Of a stretch of DNA of 6,001 bases, positions 1-5,741 are shown one piece after another. This DNA is from Thermoleophilia bacterium UBA5186. Its GTDB lineage: Bacteria; Actinomycetota; Thermoleophilia; Gaiellales; Gaiellaceae. Positions within the stretch are counted from its first letter, which is position 1; each line of letters begins with the position of its first letter. The DNA lies in assembly GCA_002413095.1 (NCBI GenBank), contig DHWI01000229.1:11417-17417 (forward strand). The letters are read 5' to 3'. Both the position numbers and the translations under genes were made by a program. The notes below the pieces were generated by a model. The model made no database searches. It was not told the origin of the DNA and worked only from the letters and a program-made list of their open reading frames with translations.

Positions 1-1551
1 GACTTCGACCAGGTCGTGGGCCAGGAGCCGGTCGTCCGCACGCTCCAAAACGCGATCACCGGGGGCCAGGTGCGCCAGGCCTATCTCTTCGCGGGCCCGC
101 GCGGCACCGGCAAGACCTCGCTCGCGCGCATCCTCGCCAAAGCGCTCAACTGCGAGCAGGGGCCCACGGCGACTCCCTGCAAGGTCTGCCACGCCTGCCA
201 GACGATCGCCGCCGGCACGTCGCTCGACGTGGTCGAGATGGACGCGGCCTCGCAGCGCGGCATCGACGACATCCGCGAGATCCGCGAGCGCGTCGTCCTC
301 CAACCGGCCGAGGGCCGCTACAAGGTCTACATCCTCGACGAGGCGCACCAGCTCACCGACGCCGCGTGGAACGCGCTCCTGAAGCTGATCGAGGAGCCGC
401 CGCCGCACCTCGTGTTCGTCTTCTGCACCACTGATCTCGGCAAGGTCCTGCCGACCGTGCGATCGCGGTGCCAGACGTTCGTCTTCTCGCGACCGCGCCT
501 GCCGGAGCTCGTGCGCGTGCTGCGCTGGGTGGCTGACGGCGAGGAGATCGACGTGCCGGACCAGGCGCTGGCGCTCGTCGCGCGGGCGGCCCGCGGCGCG
601 TACCGCGACGCCGTGTCGACGCTCGACCAGCTGACCGCGGCAACGGGCGGGGCTGTGACCGTGCAGTCCGTCCTGCAGCTGCTCGGGGCGGTCGAGGAGG
701 AGGCGCTCTTCCGCATCTGCGACCTCGTAGTCGACCAGGACACGGCGGGCGCGCTCACGTTCGTGGAGGATTTGGCCGAGCAGGGCCAGGATCTGGGGCG
801 CCTCGTCACGGATCTGCTGGAGCACCTGCGGCACCTGATGCTCGTCCAGCACATGGGCGAAGTGCCTGAGACGCTGCCGGTCACGGAGGAGACGCGCGAG
901 AAGCTGCGCGAGCAAGCGAACCAGCTCGGCGAGGCGACCGTGCTGCGGCTCTGCGACCTGCTGGCTGTGGCCGTCGAGGACATGCGCCAGGGCGGCGACC
1001 CGCGCCTGCCGCTCGAGCTCGCGCTCGTGAAGGTGACGCGGCCCGCCGCGGATCTCTCGCGCGAGTCGATGGCGTTCCGGCTCGAGCAGCTCGAGACGCG
1101 CGGCCCCGCTCACGTGAGCGCAGTCGCAGTCGATCGCACCGTCGCCGTGCCCGAGCCGCCCACGAACGAGCCGCCGCCGCTGAAGCCCTCGCTCGAGCTC
1201 GAGCAGCTGCAGGAGGCTTGGCAGCGCACCGTCCTTCCGGTCGTCGAGGAGAAGTCGGTCCCGACCGCCGCCGTGCTGCGCAGCGCCCGGCCCGCCAGAC
1301 TCGCGGAGGACACGCTCACGCTCGAGTTCCCGGCCGCGGCGTCCTTCCACCGCAACCTCGCGGAGGAGCCGAAGAACGCGACCCTCCTCCAGGATGCGCT
1401 CTACGAGGTGACAGGCCGGCGGCTCGGACTCGCGTTCGCGACCGGCGAGGACGACGAGGAGCGACCGGCCGCCGACGAGGCGCCGCTCGACGAGGAGGGC
1501 GTCCTCGAGCTCATGAAAGACACCTTCGACGCGAAAGAAGTGGAGGAGTAG
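1..1551 (+). CDS. dnaX: DNA polymerase III subunit gamma/tau (5'-partial)
   Basis: This is the ATPase of the replicative clamp loader, which opens and loads the beta sliding clamp onto primed DNA. The reading frame is open from base 1 and begins DFDQVVGQEPVVRTL, the usual DnaX N-terminus, so the GTG at 16 is an internal Val and the true start lies upstream, probably some 12-16 codons away. Visible motifs are Walker A GPRGTGKT (94-117), a four-cysteine zinc module CEQG...CKVCHAC starting at 151, the DEAH Walker B (337-348), and the SRC arginine-finger motif (463-471). The clamp-loader collar helices follow (about residues 235-365 of the visible frame), then a Pro-rich linker and a C-terminal domain with WQRTVLPVVEE and FHRNLAEEPKN that ends in an acidic tail. 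I see no A-rich slippery site for a gamma-type frameshift. The downstream ybaB starts 8 bases after the stop. The 516 visible residues fit a full-length family member apart from the missing N-terminus. Confidence 0.96.
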   Translation, partial: DFDQVVGQEPVVRTLQNAITGGQVRQAYLFAGPRGTGKTSLARILAKALNCEQGPTATPCKVCHACQTIAAGTSLDVVEMDAASQRGIDDIREIRERVVLQPAEGRYKVYILDEAHQLTDAAWNALLKLIEEPPPHLVFVFCTTDLGKVLPTVRSRCQTFVFSRPRLPELVRVLRWVADGEEIDVPDQALALVARAARGAYRDAVSTLDQLTAATGGAVTVQSVLQLLGAVEEEALFRICDLVVDQDTAGALTFVEDLAEQGQDLGRLVTDLLEHLRHLMLVQHMGEVPETLPVTEETREKLREQANQLGEATVLRLCDLLAVAVEDMRQGGDPRLPLELALVKVTRPAADLSRESMAFRLEQLETRGPAHVSAVAVDRTVAVPEPPTNEPPPLKPSLELEQLQEAWQRTVLPVVEEKSVPTAAVLRSARPARLAEDTLTLEFPAAASFHRNLAEEPKNATLLQDALYEVTGRRLGLAFATGEDDEERPAADEAPLDEEGVLELMKDTFDAKEVEE

Positions 1552-1559
1552 CCGCCGTC

Positions 1560-1874
1560 ATGGACATGAACAAGCTGATGCAGCAGGCCCAGGAGATGCA
1601 GGAGCAGCTCGCCAAGGTGCAGGAGGAGGCCGCGAACGAGACCGTCGAAGCGACCGCGGGCGGCGGGATGGTGACCGTGACCGCGAACGGCGCAGGCGAG
1701 ATCACGGAGATCAAGATCGCGAAGGAGGCGATCGACCCGGACGACCCGGAGATGCTCGCCGACCTCGTGCTCGCGGCGGTGAACGAGGCGCTCCGCTCGG
1801 CGCAACGGCTCGTCGAGTCGAAGGTCGGCCCGCTGATGGGCGGCCTCGGCGGGCTCGGGCTGCCGGGCATGTAA
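1560..1874 (+). CDS. ybaB: YbaB/EbfC family nucleoid-associated protein
   Basis: This is a small DNA-binding protein of the YbaB/EbfC family, whose members form tweezer-shaped dimers on the nucleoid. The 104-residue length is normal. The N-terminal helix is typical (MDMNKLMQQAQEMQEQLAKV) and is followed by the conserved strand region with TVEATAGGGMVTVTANG, then EITEIKI, then IDPDDPEMLADLVLAAVNEAL, and a Gly/Leu/Met-rich tail. The first ATG (1560) is preferred over the second (1566) because GGAGG at 1542-1546, inside the end of dnaX, is 13 bases upstream of the first and 19 of the second. The gene follows dnaX by 8 bases and precedes recR, the conserved dnaX-ybaB-recR order, so it is probably co-transcribed. 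The frame is also open far upstream inside dnaX, but that stretch reads as Arg/Gly-rich shadow translation. The family is secure; the exact cellular role is less so. Confidence 0.95.
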   Translation: MDMNKLMQQAQEMQEQLAKVQEEAANETVEATAGGGMVTVTANGAGEITEIKIAKEAIDPDDPEMLADLVLAAVNEALRSAQRLVESKVGPLMGGLGGLGLPGM

Positions 1875-1890
1875 GTCCGATCGGCCTAGG

Positions 1891-1903
1891 CACAATGGGC
1901 CGG
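1891..1903 (+). promoter_or_regulatory. Possible -10 element for a leaderless recR transcript
   Basis: The hexamer CACAAT (1891-1896) lies in the 28-base ybaB-recR gap and is followed by exactly 6 bases and then the recR GTG. If it is a -10 box, transcription would begin at or next to the first base of the start codon. The lysC gene has TACAAT in exactly the same position. I see no convincing -35 and no strong Shine-Dalgarno before recR. This is inferred from position and from the parallel with lysC. Confidence 0.4.
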
Positions 1904-2493
1904 TGTTCGGTCCCACCGTCGACAACCTCGTCGCGCAACTGACGCGGCTTCCCGGGATCGGGACGCGCACGGCTCAGCGGCTCGCGTTCCACTTGCTCAG
2001 CGTCTCAAAGGAGGAGGCCGCGGCCCTCGCGACCGCGATCGTCGATGCGAAGGAGCGCGTCCGCTTCTGCCGCGAGTGCGGGAACCTGACAGAGGAGGAG
2101 GTCTGCGGAATCTGTCGCGACGCGCGGCGCGATCAGCACGTCATCTGCGTCGTCGAGCAGCCGGTCGACGTGGTCTCGCTCGAGCGGACGGCTGAGTACC
2201 GCGGGCTCTACCACGTCCTCGGCGGCTCGCTGTCGCCGCTCGACGGCGTCGAGCCCGAGCATCTGCGCATCGACGAGCTCTTTCGGCGCGTGGAGCGAAA
2301 CGGCATCTCCGAGGTCGTCCTGGCGATGAACCCGAACATGACCGGTGAGGCCACGGCCGCCTATCTGGCCGACCGCCTGAGGAATCGCGTACGGGTGACA
2401 CGCCTCGCGAGCGGGCTCCCGGTCGGCGGCGACCTCGAGTACGCCGACGAGATCACGCTCGGCCGCGCCTTGTCGGGCCGCCGCGAGATGTAG
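1903..2493 (+). CDS. recR: Recombination mediator protein RecR
   Basis: RecR works with RecO (and RecF) to load RecA onto SSB-coated gapped DNA in recombinational repair. The 196 residues match the usual length of about 200. Domains in order: an N-terminal helix-hairpin-helix (LTRLPGIGTRTAQRLAFHLL), a C4 zinc finger with Cys56, Cys59, Cys68 and Cys71, a Toprim domain opening with ICVVEQP (Glu85) and continuing through YRGLYHVLGG, and the family C-terminal signature GLPVGGDLEYADEITLGRAL. The GTG at 1903 is chosen because it puts the start just before the conserved helix and the ATG at 1895 is out of frame. The Shine-Dalgarno signal is weak, and the gene may be translated from a leaderless transcript or by readthrough from ybaB 28 bases upstream. 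It belongs to the dnaX-ybaB-recR cluster. Nothing in the protein looks damaged. Confidence 0.97.
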   Translation: MFGPTVDNLVAQLTRLPGIGTRTAQRLAFHLLSVSKEEAAALATAIVDAKERVRFCRECGNLTEEEVCGICRDARRDQHVICVVEQPVDVVSLERTAEYRGLYHVLGGSLSPLDGVEPEHLRIDELFRRVERNGISEVVLAMNPNMTGEATAAYLADRLRNRVRVTRLASGLPVGGDLEYADEITLGRALSGRREM

Positions 2494-2507
2494 CAACGCG
2501 CCGGCGT

Positions 2508-2524
2508 CCGGGGTCTGACCCTGG
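2508..2524 (+). terminator. Weak stem-loop after recR, possible terminator
   Basis: CCGGGG (2508-2513), loop TCTGA and CCCTGG (2519-2524) can form a 6-bp stem with one G-U pair, starting 15 bases after the recR stop. There is no T-run after it, so it is not a canonical intrinsic terminator. It could pause or stabilise the 3' end of the recR message, or be chance in GC-rich DNA. Confidence 0.25.
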
Positions 2525-2625
2525 GACCTGGCTCGCGGGGAGGTTACGAACGTCGCGAGTGTGTGACGATCCGTCCACAGACCCGTCCGGCGGCGACGCG
2601 CTGGGCATGATGACGAGCAACGAAA

Positions 2626-2649
2626 GGCGCGAAACGGCGCGAATGCGCC
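2626..2649. repeat. Phased direct repeat GGCGCGAA with overlapping hairpin
   Basis: GGCGCGAA occurs at 2626-2633 and again at 2636-2643, a period of 10 bases or about one helical turn. The second copy also forms a perfect 5-bp hairpin, GGCGC (2636-2640), loop GAAT, GCGCC (2645-2649). It lies about 70-93 bases upstream of the lysC start, where an operator could sit. No regulator is known for it and it could be chance in GC-rich sequence. Confidence 0.35.
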
Positions 2650-2706
2650 CCGAATCGCGTTCGGTGGCCCCTGGCCGGAAATCGATGCGACCGCGCGGCC
2701 GCCGCC

Positions 2707-2719
2707 TACAATCGACACG
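2707..2719 (+). promoter_or_regulatory. Probable -10 box of a leaderless lysC-asd promoter
   Basis: TACAAT (2707-2712) matches the -10 consensus TATAAT in five of six bases and is followed by exactly 6 bases (CGACAC) and then the GTG of lysC. That places the expected transcription start on the first base of the start codon, the geometry of leaderless genes common in Actinobacteria. I see no Shine-Dalgarno before this GTG, which fits. A -35 element is not clear: the best match near 2682-2687 is weak. The A/T-rich hexamer stands out in GC-rich surroundings. Confidence 0.6.
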
Positions 2720-3948
2720 TGACGACGACGGACTACGAGGCCAGCGCGCGCGAAACGGCAGAGCCCGAGCCCGGCCGGGCGAGCCTTGTCGTGATGAAGT
2801 TCGGCGGGACGTCCGTCTCCGATCCCGAGCGGCTGAAGGCCGTGGCGCGGCGTCTCGTGACGGCGAGACAGGCCGGAAACCGTGTCGTCGCAGTCCTCTC
2901 GGCGATGGGCGACACGACCGACGAGCTGATCGAGCTCGCGCGCCGCGTGTCCCCGCACCCGAAGCCGCGCGCGATGGACATGCTCATCTCGGTCGGCGAG
3001 CGCATCTCCGGCGCGCTCGCCGAGATGGCGCTGCACGACCTCGGCCACGAGGCCGTGTCGCTCACGGGGTCGCAGGCCGGAATCGTCACCGACACCGTCC
3101 ACGGGAAGGCCAAGATCGTCGACATCCGCCCCAAGCGGATCCACGAGGCGCTCGACGAGGGGAAGATCGTCCTCGTCGCCGGCTTCCAGGGCGTGTCCAC
3201 GAGCTTCGACATCACCACGCTCGGGCGCGGTGGCTCCGACACGACCGCCGTCGCGCTGGCGGCAGCGCTGGGAGCGGACGTCTGCGAGATCTACACGGAC
3301 GTCGAGGGCGTCTTCACCGCTGACCCGCGGATCGTCCCGGAGGCCCGCAAGCTCGACCTGCTGTCCTTCGATGAGATGCTCGAGATGGCCTCGTCCGGGG
3401 CGCGTGTGATTGCGACGCGGGCCGTCGAGGTCGCACGAATCCACAACGTCACGCTCCAGGTACGGTCCACCTTCAGCGACCGCGAGGGAACCTGGATCCG
3501 GGAGGAGGACGAGTCCATGGTCGAAAGGGCGCTCATCTCCGGCGTCGTCCACCAGCGCGAGGAAACCGTCTACCGCGTCTCGGGCACGACGCCCGCCCGG
3601 CTGTTCGGCGCGCTCGCCGACGCCAGCGTAAACGTCGACACGATCGTCCAGACCGGAGACGAGATCGTGTTCTCGGCGCCGGTCGAGGACCGCGACGACG
3701 CGGAGGCGACCCTGGCGGCACTCGGCGTCGAGTACACCTCGCGCGACGACCTGGGGAAGGTCAGCCTGGTCGGGGCCGGAATGAAGAGCCATCCAGGCGT
3801 CGCGGCGAAGACTTTCGCGACGCTCGACTCCGCCGGAATTGCCACGCCGCTCGTGACCACGTCCCCGATCAAGATCGCCTGCCACGTCGCCAGCACCGAC
3901 GTCGATCGCGCCGTGCAAGCCCTGCACAAGGCGTTCGATCTTGCCTGA
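2719..3948 (+). CDS. lysC: Aspartate kinase (alpha subunit)
   Basis: This enzyme phosphorylates L-aspartate with ATP to aspartyl-4-phosphate, the first and usually feedback-controlled step towards lysine, threonine and methionine. The 409 residues carry the kinase domain signatures KFGGTSV (27-33), a GFQG loop, GRGGSDTT (169-176) and YTDVEGVFTADPR (192-204), then two C-terminal ACT domains (about 275-340 and 345-409) that include KVSLVGAGMKSHPGV (from 347). The GTG at 2719 adds about 25 hydrophilic residues before the kinase core. It is kept because a -10-like hexamer sits exactly 6 bases upstream and the later GTG (2791) and ATG (2794) fall almost on the active-site motif. In the second ACT domain the usual T-S-E-I segment reads T-S-P-I (Pro383), and the first ACT domain looks shorter than in Corynebacterium LysC, so allosteric control may differ. 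asd overlaps the last 8 bases, implying translational coupling. A nested beta start lies at 3517. Confidence 0.96.
   Translation: MTTTDYEASARETAEPEPGRASLVVMKFGGTSVSDPERLKAVARRLVTARQAGNRVVAVLSAMGDTTDELIELARRVSPHPKPRAMDMLISVGERISGALAEMALHDLGHEAVSLTGSQAGIVTDTVHGKAKIVDIRPKRIHEALDEGKIVLVAGFQGVSTSFDITTLGRGGSDTTAVALAAALGADVCEIYTDVEGVFTADPRIVPEARKLDLLSFDEMLEMASSGARVIATRAVEVARIHNVTLQVRSTFSDREGTWIREEDESMVERALISGVVHQREETVYRVSGTTPARLFGALADASVNVDTIVQTGDEIVFSAPVEDRDDAEATLAALGVEYTSRDDLGKVSLVGAGMKSHPGVAAKTFATLDSAGIATPLVTTSPIKIACHVASTDVDRAVQALHKAFDLA
3501..3508 (+). promoter_or_regulatory. Internal ribosome binding site for the LysC beta subunit
   Basis: GGAGGAGG inside lysC is followed 8 bases later by an in-frame ATG (3517). 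It encodes part of an acidic REED stretch, so the purine run could be coincidental. Its strength, its spacing and the position at the kinase/ACT boundary match the nested starts known for alpha2-beta2 aspartate kinases. Confidence 0.55.
3517..3948 (+). CDS. lysC: Nested start: aspartate kinase beta (regulatory) subunit
   Basis: In Corynebacterium glutamicum and Bacillus subtilis, lysC has an in-frame internal start that yields a beta subunit consisting of the ACT regulatory domains, which assembles with the full-length alpha subunit. Here Met267 (ATG at 3517) begins MVERALISGVVHQ, the same position relative to the domains as the corynebacterial beta start, just before the first ACT domain. 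A strong GGAGGAGG precedes it by 8 bases. The product would be 143 residues, somewhat shorter than the roughly 160-170 of those relatives, in line with a compact first ACT domain. The protein itself is certain as part of LysC. Separate translation is inferred from the start site and from family precedent. Confidence 0.55.
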   Translation: MVERALISGVVHQREETVYRVSGTTPARLFGALADASVNVDTIVQTGDEIVFSAPVEDRDDAEATLAALGVEYTSRDDLGKVSLVGAGMKSHPGVAAKTFATLDSAGIATPLVTTSPIKIACHVASTDVDRAVQALHKAFDLA

Positions 3949-4867
3949 GCCTCGCATCGGCGTCGTCGGCGCGACCGGAGCGGTCGGCACGGTCACGCTC
4001 GAGTGCCTGCGCGAACGCGGATACACGGACGTCCGCGCCTTCGCCTCCGCGCGCTCGGCAGGAACAAGGCTCGGCGACCTGACCGTCGAGGAGGCGACGC
4101 CGGAAGCCCTCTCCGCCGGAGACCTCGATCTGTGCCTCTTCTCGGTCGGTACCGCGACGAGCCGGCAGCTCGTCCCCCACGCCGTCCGCGGCGGCGCCAT
4201 TTGCGTCGACAAGTCGTCCGCATACCGCCTGGAGCCGGGAATCCCGCTCGTCGTGCCCGAGGTGAACGGCGAGCGTGCGCGCGAGCATGACGGAATCCTG
4301 GCCAACCCGAACTGCTGCACGATCCCGCTGACGAGCGCCCTCAAGCCGCTGCACGACGCGGCCGGAATCGCGCGCGTCCGCGTTGCGACCTACCAGGCGG
4401 CCTCCGGCGCCGGCGCCCGCGCGATGGAGCGCCTCCGCGCGACCGAGCCGGGCGACGCAGACCTGGCCATGGACTGGGACTACGACGGCGAAGAGTTCGA
4501 CGAGGAGGCGAAGCTGCGCGCCGAGACGCAGAAGATCCTCGAGTTGCCGGCGCTGCCGATCAGCGTCAGCTGCATGCGGGTGCCGGTGATGATCGGGCAC
4601 GCCGAGTCGGTCTGGGTCGAGACCGGGGAGCCGCTCGCGCCGGACCGCGCCCGCGAGCTGCTCGGCGCGGCGCTCACGCTCGACGACTTCCCGACCCCGG
4701 GCCGTGCTGCCGGCCGAGACGACATCCTGGTCGGCCGGATCCGCCGCGACCCGACCGTCCAGAACGGCCTCGCGTTTCTCGTGGTCTGCGACAACCTGCG
4801 CAAGGGGGCGGCGCTGAACGCGATCCAGATTGCGGAGCTGCTGCTGCGCGCACGCGTCACCGCATAG
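3941..4867 (+). CDS. asd: Aspartate-semialdehyde dehydrogenase
   Basis: This cytoplasmic enzyme reduces aspartyl-4-phosphate with NADPH to aspartate-4-semialdehyde, the step after aspartate kinase. Motifs in order: the nucleotide-binding GATGAVG (10-16), the active-site loop NPNCCTI with catalytic Cys125, TYQAASGAG with Gln152, RVPVMIGH with catalytic His220, VGRIRRD, and DNLRKGAALNAIQIAELL near the C-terminus. At 308 residues it is shorter than the usual 330-360. The segment between the Gln152 motif and the EEAK helix is compact and acidic (DWDYDGEEFDEE) where many relatives have an AFN-x-x-P-type stretch. The TTG at 3941 is the only suitable start just before the Rossmann strand. AAGG at 3928-3931 lies 9 bases upstream as a ribosome site, and the start overlaps the end of lysC by 8 bases, so the two are probably translated as a coupled pair. 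All catalytic residues are present. Confidence 0.96.
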   Translation: MPEPRIGVVGATGAVGTVTLECLRERGYTDVRAFASARSAGTRLGDLTVEEATPEALSAGDLDLCLFSVGTATSRQLVPHAVRGGAICVDKSSAYRLEPGIPLVVPEVNGERAREHDGILANPNCCTIPLTSALKPLHDAAGIARVRVATYQAASGAGARAMERLRATEPGDADLAMDWDYDGEEFDEEAKLRAETQKILELPALPISVSCMRVPVMIGHAESVWVETGEPLAPDRARELLGAALTLDDFPTPGRAAGRDDILVGRIRRDPTVQNGLAFLVVCDNLRKGAALNAIQIAELLLRARVTA

Positions 4868-5741
4868 CCGCAGCTATCGTGACGCGATCTTCGGCTCGAT
4901 CGTCACCCTCCTCGCTGCGCTCGTCGCGGGAACCGCCGCTCCGCAGCCGGCTCAGACGCTCATCGCGGTAGGGGACATCGCCTCGTGCAAATCCACCGCG
5001 GACGAGGCGACGGGGCAGCTCGTCGCCAAGCTTCCGGGCGTGGTCGCGACCCTCGGCGACATCGCGTACGAGCGGGGCACGGTGAACGAGTTCGCCCAGT
5101 GCTACGACCCTGTGTGGGGCACGTTCAAGGGCAGGACGCGCCCCGCGCCGGGCAACCACGAGTATGGATCGCGCGGCGCAGCGCCGTACTTCGCCTATTT
5201 CGGCGCACGCGCCGGCCCGAGTGGCACCGGCTACTACAGCTACGACCTCGGCGCCTGGCACATCGTGGCCCTGAACAGCAACTGCGACCTCGTCGGCGGA
5301 TGCGGGGCCGGCTCCCCGCAGGACACGTGGCTCCGCGACGACCTCCGCAGGAGCCGGGCCAAGTGCACGCTCGCGTACTGGCACCATCCGCGCTTCAGCT
5401 CGGGCCCGCACGGCAACGACCCGAACCTGATCACGCTCTGGCAGGCCCTGTACGTCGCGGGCGCCGAGATCGTCCTCTCGGGGCATGACCATGACTACGA
5501 GCGGTTCAGGCCGCAGACCCCGGACGGCGTCCTCGATCGCGCCCGCGGGATCCAAGAGTTCGTCGTCGGTACGGGAGGCAGGTCGCTCTTCCCGTTCACC
5601 GTGCTGGCGGCGAACAGCGCGGTCCGCGACGACAACACCTACGGCGTCCTCCGCCTGAAGCTCGCCCCGGGGCGGTACAGCTTCCGCTTCCTGCCCGTAC
5701 TCGGGACGTTCACGGACTCAGGTAGCGGCGTCTGCCACTAG
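4830..5741 (+). CDS. Exported calcineurin-like metallophosphatase, purple acid phosphatase type
   Basis: This is a probable secreted phosphomonoesterase with a two-metal centre; its substrate is unknown. The five metal-ligand motifs of the purple-acid-phosphatase group are present: VGDI (Asp49), LGDIAY (Asp77, Tyr80), GNHE (Asn109, His110), YWHHP (His185/186) and GHDHDYER (His219, His221). A hydrophobic stretch from about residue 20 to 36 followed by AAPQPAQ looks like a signal peptide, and several Cys in the mature part fit an extracytoplasmic, disulfide-containing protein. The start is uncertain. The TTG at 4830 is the only standard start in frame before the signal, but it overlaps asd by 38 bases, lacks a well-spaced ribosome site and gives an odd N-terminus (MRSCCC). 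GTG at 4879 would be a better place but is one base out of frame. The 3' end overlaps a convergent gene by 4 bases. It is not functionally tied to asd as far as I can see. Confidence 0.88.
   Translation: MRSCCCAHASPHSRSYRDAIFGSIVTLLAALVAGTAAPQPAQTLIAVGDIASCKSTADEATGQLVAKLPGVVATLGDIAYERGTVNEFAQCYDPVWGTFKGRTRPAPGNHEYGSRGAAPYFAYFGARAGPSGTGYYSYDLGAWHIVALNSNCDLVGGCGAGSPQDTWLRDDLRRSRAKCTLAYWHHPRFSSGPHGNDPNLITLWQALYVAGAEIVLSGHDHDYERFRPQTPDGVLDRARGIQEFVVGTGGRSLFPFTVLAANSAVRDDNTYGVLRLKLAPGRYSFRFLPVLGTFTDSGSGVCH

Larger units (their letters stand above)
2494..2718. other. Intergenic region between recR and lysC
   Basis: This 225-base gap separates the replication/repair cluster from the aspartate-pathway genes. 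It holds a short stem-loop just after recR, a phased direct repeat with a hairpin near 2626-2649, and a promoter-like hexamer directly before lysC. Forward and reverse frames run open across it, but their translations are Arg/Gly/Ser-rich and resemble no protein I know, so I call no gene here. I see no T-box, lysine-riboswitch or tRNA-like fold by eye, though a structured leader cannot be excluded without folding. Confidence 0.6.

Noticed and set aside
1190..1213. CTCGAGCTCGAGC palindromic run
   Set aside because: It encodes LELEQL inside dnaX and follows from preferred Leu (CTC) and Glu (GAG) codons.
1..1551. Programmed frameshift giving a short gamma form of DnaX
   Set aside because: No A AAA AAG-type slippery run or following stem was found; A-runs in this gene are short.
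1218..1559. Upstream extension of ybaB within dnaX, or a dnaX-ybaB frameshift fusion
   Set aside because: The extension reads as Arg/Gly-rich shadow sequence, the known YbaB N-terminus begins at 1560, and there is no slippery heptamer near the end of dnaX.
2494..2718. Lysine riboswitch or T-box leader before lysC
   Set aside because: I could not find conserved elements of either class by eye, and the -10-like hexamer directly at the GTG argues against a long 5' leader. Covariance-model searches for the lysine riboswitch and T-box families would settle it.
2559..3323. A 254-codon plus-strand frame starting in the recR-lysC gap
   Set aside because: Most of it overlaps lysC in another frame and the product is almost pure Arg/Gly/Ala/Asp. 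It has no ribosome site or motif, and it does not work as a leader peptide because it has no early stop.
2005..4344. A 779-codon open frame on the minus strand across recR, the gap, lysC and asd
   Set aside because: It lies antisense to three well-identified genes with full motif sets. Its product is Arg/Asp/Gly-rich with no recognisable domain. Long antisense frames are expected when coding-strand third positions are almost all G or C.
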